Shown: positions 60,570-64,000 of the stretch, one piece after another
Position numbering within the stretch: the stretch's first letter is position 1
How the letters are laid out: every line of letters begins with the position of its first letter
Origin: Mytilinidion resinicola
Taxonomy: Eukaryota; Ascomycota; Dothideomycetes; Mytilinidiales; Mytilinidiaceae
Assembly: GCF_010093595.1 (NCBI RefSeq)
Contig: NW_022985456.1
Location: forward strand, 1-64,000
Length of the DNA: 64,000 bases
Direction: 5' to 3'
Notes under the pieces: model-generated
Seen by the model: the letters and a program-made list of their open reading frames with translations, nothing else
Database searches by the model: none
What the model was told of the DNA's origin: nothing
Made by a program: the position numbers and the translations under genes

Positions 60570-61677
60570 CTAGTACGTGGAAGGGAACACACCCAGCCTA
60601 CCGCCATCCGTCACTTGGACCGTGCCATTGATGTACGCACCGCCCTTACCAACTAAGAAGAGGATCAAGCTCGCTATGTCTAGCTCGTTGCCCATTCTTC
60701 CGGCGGGAAGCTCATTGGGAGGAAATGCTCTCGCCATCTTTGTCGTCATGTCGCTAGGGTATGCTGCAATCGACCACTCTATCAGTATCCACTCTCAAGA
60801 GAAAAGATGGGACGAAAGCACTCACGCCCAGGTGCAACAACATTGCTCCTAATGCCCCACTCTGCGAACATCGTAGCCATCATCTTGCCCAGATGCGCAG
60901 CTGCCGCTTTGCTCGCATTGTAGGCCAGCCCGGCCGTAAGCTTCCTCATGAAACTGCCCACACTCGCGATAGTGATAATGTGCGCCAATCTCTGATCATC
61001 TTCGTCCACCTTGGCTTGGGGATCACCCTCCTTCTCTGGAAGCGTCTGAGTCCTCGCGCGAGTGAGCTTCCCTGCTTCCCATCCTCGGCGTCGATTGGCG
61101 GCCTCGAGGAGCGGGAGGAAGGCCGCCGACACCCCAATCACAGAAGACGTATTAGTCGCCATTGTCGTCTCCCACAAGTTCCAATCTCGCAGCATGACGT
61201 CTCGCAAGCCCTCAACACTGTCTTGTTCGTAGAAGTCTGAGTGCTTGGGGCCAATCACGCCGGCACTGTTGACCAGCACATCAACAAATCCATCAGTCGT
61301 CTCTACCTTTGCGACTGCGGCTTTGATGGAATCGGGAGACGTGATATCGCACGGCACCGGCACGATCGTAGCGACGTCATCGGAAGCAGCTGGAGGTGCG
61401 GCTGGGGAGCTTGTGAGCGTTTTGACGGCGCTATCCAGAACCTCGCGGCGGCGACCGAGGAGGTATATGCGCTTTGCACCGTTCTGGTGGAGGGCGGCCG
61501 CGATTTCGAGGCCAATTCCTGGACGTGAGGTTAGTACATACTTAATGGTTACGAAGGTGGGGTGGTGGGGTAGCTGCGAAGATGAAAATACGAACCACTG
61601 CCGCCGCCCGTAATTGCGACCACAAGCCCGTTTGCGGAGAAGAGGTTGGAGGGGTTAATTGGTCTGTGGAAATCCAT
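60570..61677 (-). CDS. short-chain dehydrogenase/reductase (SDR)
   Basis: Classical NAD(P)(H)-dependent SDR. Exons are 61677-61596, 61518-60826 and 60763-60570, all in phase, total 322 aa. Cofactor motif TGGGSG|IG at residues 23-30 spans intron 1; LLGRRREVLDSA follows strand 2; CDITSPDSI; NSAG near residue 111; catalytic Tyr227 and Lys231 in AYNASKAAAAHLGKMMA; then NVVAPG|PYPSDMTTKMA and GTVQVTDGGRLGVF. The Arg-rich end of strand 2 hints at NADP preference (inference). A charged insertion of about 35 aa (ARTQTLPEKEGDPQAKVDED) lies before the catalytic Tyr. Substrate unknown; similar proteins are often annotated as RhlG-like or 3-oxoacyl-ACP reductases. Confidence 0.9.
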
Positions 61678-62308
61678 GGCGTTGTTTGAGGTTCTTAGTG
61701 CTGTGACAAAGAAAGTGAGCTTTGGGGACCAATTATTTATGTAGGGAGTTGCAAGACTGACAACGCTTAGCAAGCACAAGTCATTTTACGACTTTTTCCT
61801 TTTCAAGAAAACGGTATTTGAGCTGGTCCGGGGAGCTTAGAGAATGTCCAAAATCATCGATGACGTTCCTTGCAGGTCTCTCAAATGGTTAACGCTCGTC
61901 GAGCAGTAGTAGATGAGTGGAGACACTTTTTGAGTCTCCACATTACCGTTGGCGTCATCGGAATAACTTTCGATTGCTCTGTCTGGTGCTTCAGAAACGT
62001 ACATATGAGTGTAGACTCAAAATGATTAGAAAATAATGTCTAAAACGCAAGAAGTTGTGTCTTGACTCCGTCCTTCTCGACTCCCTATGTTTATAGTATG
62101 CAGGAAAAGCTAAGAATTGGTATTACTTCTTTTAATAATCATCTTACAAGAACCGATAATGCAGTTGCAAAAGAGAATGCCTAAAGTATCAGACGGCTGA
62201 TCCCGAACTTAGATGCCTTTTCTATAATTGCTTCCAAAAGCCCATACGCCTTTTCGATCGAGCATGTCCATAGCCAGTGTTTTACCCACAGTCAATCAAT
62301 ATCGAATA
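61678..62308. other. intergenic
   Basis: No gene supported. SDR promoter and 3' region of the zinc-finger gene. Confidence 0.5.
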
Positions 62309-63710
62309 TCACAGAGGTGCCTCCTGAGGCGTCTCTAGAGCTCCCTCCTGGGCCACAGTCGCATCTTCATGCTCATGCCACTTTGGGCCGTCGGGAGGAT
62401 ACGCATTCGAAGGTTCCGGCTTCACCGCGACGTCATCCCTCTGCTTCCGTAGAAGTGACTCTTCTCGCCACCACGGCGTCTTGCCTTCGATCTCAAGCAG
62501 CAAGCTGGGGTCAACGTCCTCGATTATCATCTTCTTGACCCTTTCTTGATCCTCTGTTCCAGCTTCTTCCTCCTTTCTTAGACCACGCGCGACTTCGGCT
62601 TCCATCGCGTTCTCGAGGAGAAGCTCCTTCGCAATCCATTCATCCTTACGTTTCCTTTCTAGGATTTCGGCTTCAGCCTTCAGCTCTTCGGCTTCTTGTT
62701 GTGCCCAGACCAGCTGTCGTCGAAGTAGACGGAAGAGCTCTGGCGCAGGGAGAGCAAGCTCAGAGGGTGTGAATTGAATGTCGGGTGGAAAGTTCACCAG
62801 CGGCGGCCCGTTAGGTGACGCAGGGTCATTCGTGTATATGATGTTGTTGTGCACATACTCGTATTCGGGATTCGTCGCTGCGGTTGCGCTAGGAGGTGGG
62901 TGAGATGACGGCGACGCTGGAGTTGGCGTAGAGGATTTTTCGGGGCCGTTGCCCATGCCCTTATTCAAGACAAGCTTGAGGCGCTGGAAGCGGTTCGAGG
63001 GATTCGAGGAGTGGTGCTTCGGAACAGGGTCAGAGGGTCGCAGCGCTTCGGTCTCGTGAACGGTGCGCATATGCTTCGCAAGAGCGTCAGAGCGAGTGAA
63101 CGATCGGTCGCATTCTGCGTATAAGTTAGAAACCATCCTCAGGTGTCAACCGCGAGGCTTCCATTTGAATATCAAGCTCGCAAACTGATCGACGTGCAAT
63201 CTACTTACCGGGCAAAGTGCAATAGAATGGCTTCTCCCGCGTGTGGCTCCTCATGTGCGCCCTCAGAGCATATCCGCTGGCGTGCGGAATCCCCTTCCTA
63301 TTGCAGTCAGACCATTCGCAGGCGTACTTCTTCTGCCGTAAGCCAATATGGTCCTCGTGAAGATGATCAACCAGCCTATCCATATTGCCTAGGTCTCCTG
63401 CTTCACAGCCCTCCCACTTGCAGTAGGTGATTTGCTCCTGGCCGTAGTCATCCTCGCCGATCATATGGCTTGGGTGGGTTGGCGATGCCGGCACGCTGCC
63501 GTCAGTGTCTTCTGAGAGGTCGGCATCGTCGTATCCCGGGTGGTGCGCAGCTGGGGGATCTGAAGTCGCGCGTCTGGTCACTCGCTGTCGCTTTTTCGGG
63601 GGTCCGCTGCGTTCGCGGTCATGAGAATCGAAACTCAGTCGCCGGCCCTTGACGTCTTCAGGGAAGTCGTCGGATGCGTAGTCTGACAGAACTGACCCGG
63701 GCGACTCCAT
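62309..63710 (-). CDS. C2H2 zinc-finger protein, Iec1/INO80-subunit-like
   Basis: Exons are 63710-63209 and 63114-62309, total 435 aa; the 94-bp intron splits the last finger (TLP|ECDRSF). Fingers: YCKWEGCEAGDLGNMDRLVD with HLHEDH; YACEWSDCNRKGIPHASGYA with HMRSH; FYCTLPECDRSFTRSDALAK with HMRTVH. This YY1-like order resembles S. pombe Iec1, a zinc-finger subunit of the INO80 remodeller (recalled, not tested). The C-terminal half has a long charged coiled coil (QQEAEELKAEAEILERKRKD) and an acidic end. Start 63710 (MESPGSVLSDYASDD) is chosen; the frame is open upstream but unlike coding sequence. Confidence 0.85.
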
Positions 63711-64000
63711 TGTGAGCTGGTGAGAGGGATGTGAGGAGGGCGTGGAGATAGACGCGATGGTATTTGGTACCCGTTCATAAAAGCTTGGCAGTAACTCTTG
63801 GCGTGCACAAACCCAATGCAGTATAACAACCATCTGAGATGGTGATCCCGCAAATCTTACAGGCTGTTCAATGCGTTGTATTCAATATTTTCGGCAAAGT
63901 ATTTAGTGAGGCAGATGGCAGATGAAACTAATTCACAAAGCTAGAACATCTAATACGCACAGGAGCTACATAAATTGAGAGTCCTAGCTACATTGCATAA

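Overview
The window looks like chromosomal DNA of a filamentous ascomycete (Pezizomycotina). Most genes carry short GT-AG introns of about 45-80 bp, and typical fungal families are present: a HET-domain protein, an AflR-type Zn2Cys6 regulator, a GRG1/CCG-1 homologue, a secreted Cys-rich membrane protein and type-B carboxylesterases. A class is not claimed from sequence alone. All exon models were spliced by hand; those reported with exon coordinates keep an open frame across every junction.

Layout. 1-2.2 kb holds transposon debris: a decayed piggyBac-type transposase and a short MULE/FAR1-like derivative with a 12-bp tandem repeat. 2.2-7.2 kb is nearly gene-free. 7.2-22 kb is a dense housekeeping block: TIM44 and mitochondrial uS11 (divergent), a PPPDE peptidase, OLA1, TMA20/MCT-1, SGT2, LEO1, a MOB-family protein and ARF1. 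23-35 kb is more lineage-specific: a CorA-like transporter, a CFEM-like membrane protein broken by one stop codon, a HET protein with membrane segments, a small RING protein and a large C2H2-type protein. 35-40.5 kb is gene-poor. An AflR-type Zn2Cys6 regulator follows at 40.5-42 kb.

The most unusual part is 42.9-60.2 kb. It carries at least 14 copies or relics of a small cysteine-rich family that I do not recognise, here called the MC family. The proteins begin Met-Cys, have an early CxxC knuckle at about residues 9-12, a middle Cys (often in a PPxAPxC motif), a late CxxC pair, and a basic or Gly/Arg-rich tail. None has a signal peptide. Copies share upstream and downstream flanks, so they arose by local duplication. 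Decay is visible in four copies (10-bp duplication, lost start frame, truncation, stop codons). Several others have an in-frame stop directly before a still-open RG-rich tail. A grg1 homologue and two divergent carboxylesterases sit inside the array. The window ends with an SDR oxidoreductase and an Iec1/INO80-like zinc-finger protein.

Functionally, the left block serves mitochondrial import and translation, ribosome-associated functions, tail-anchored protein targeting, transcription elongation and vesicle traffic. The right half is accessory and fast-evolving.
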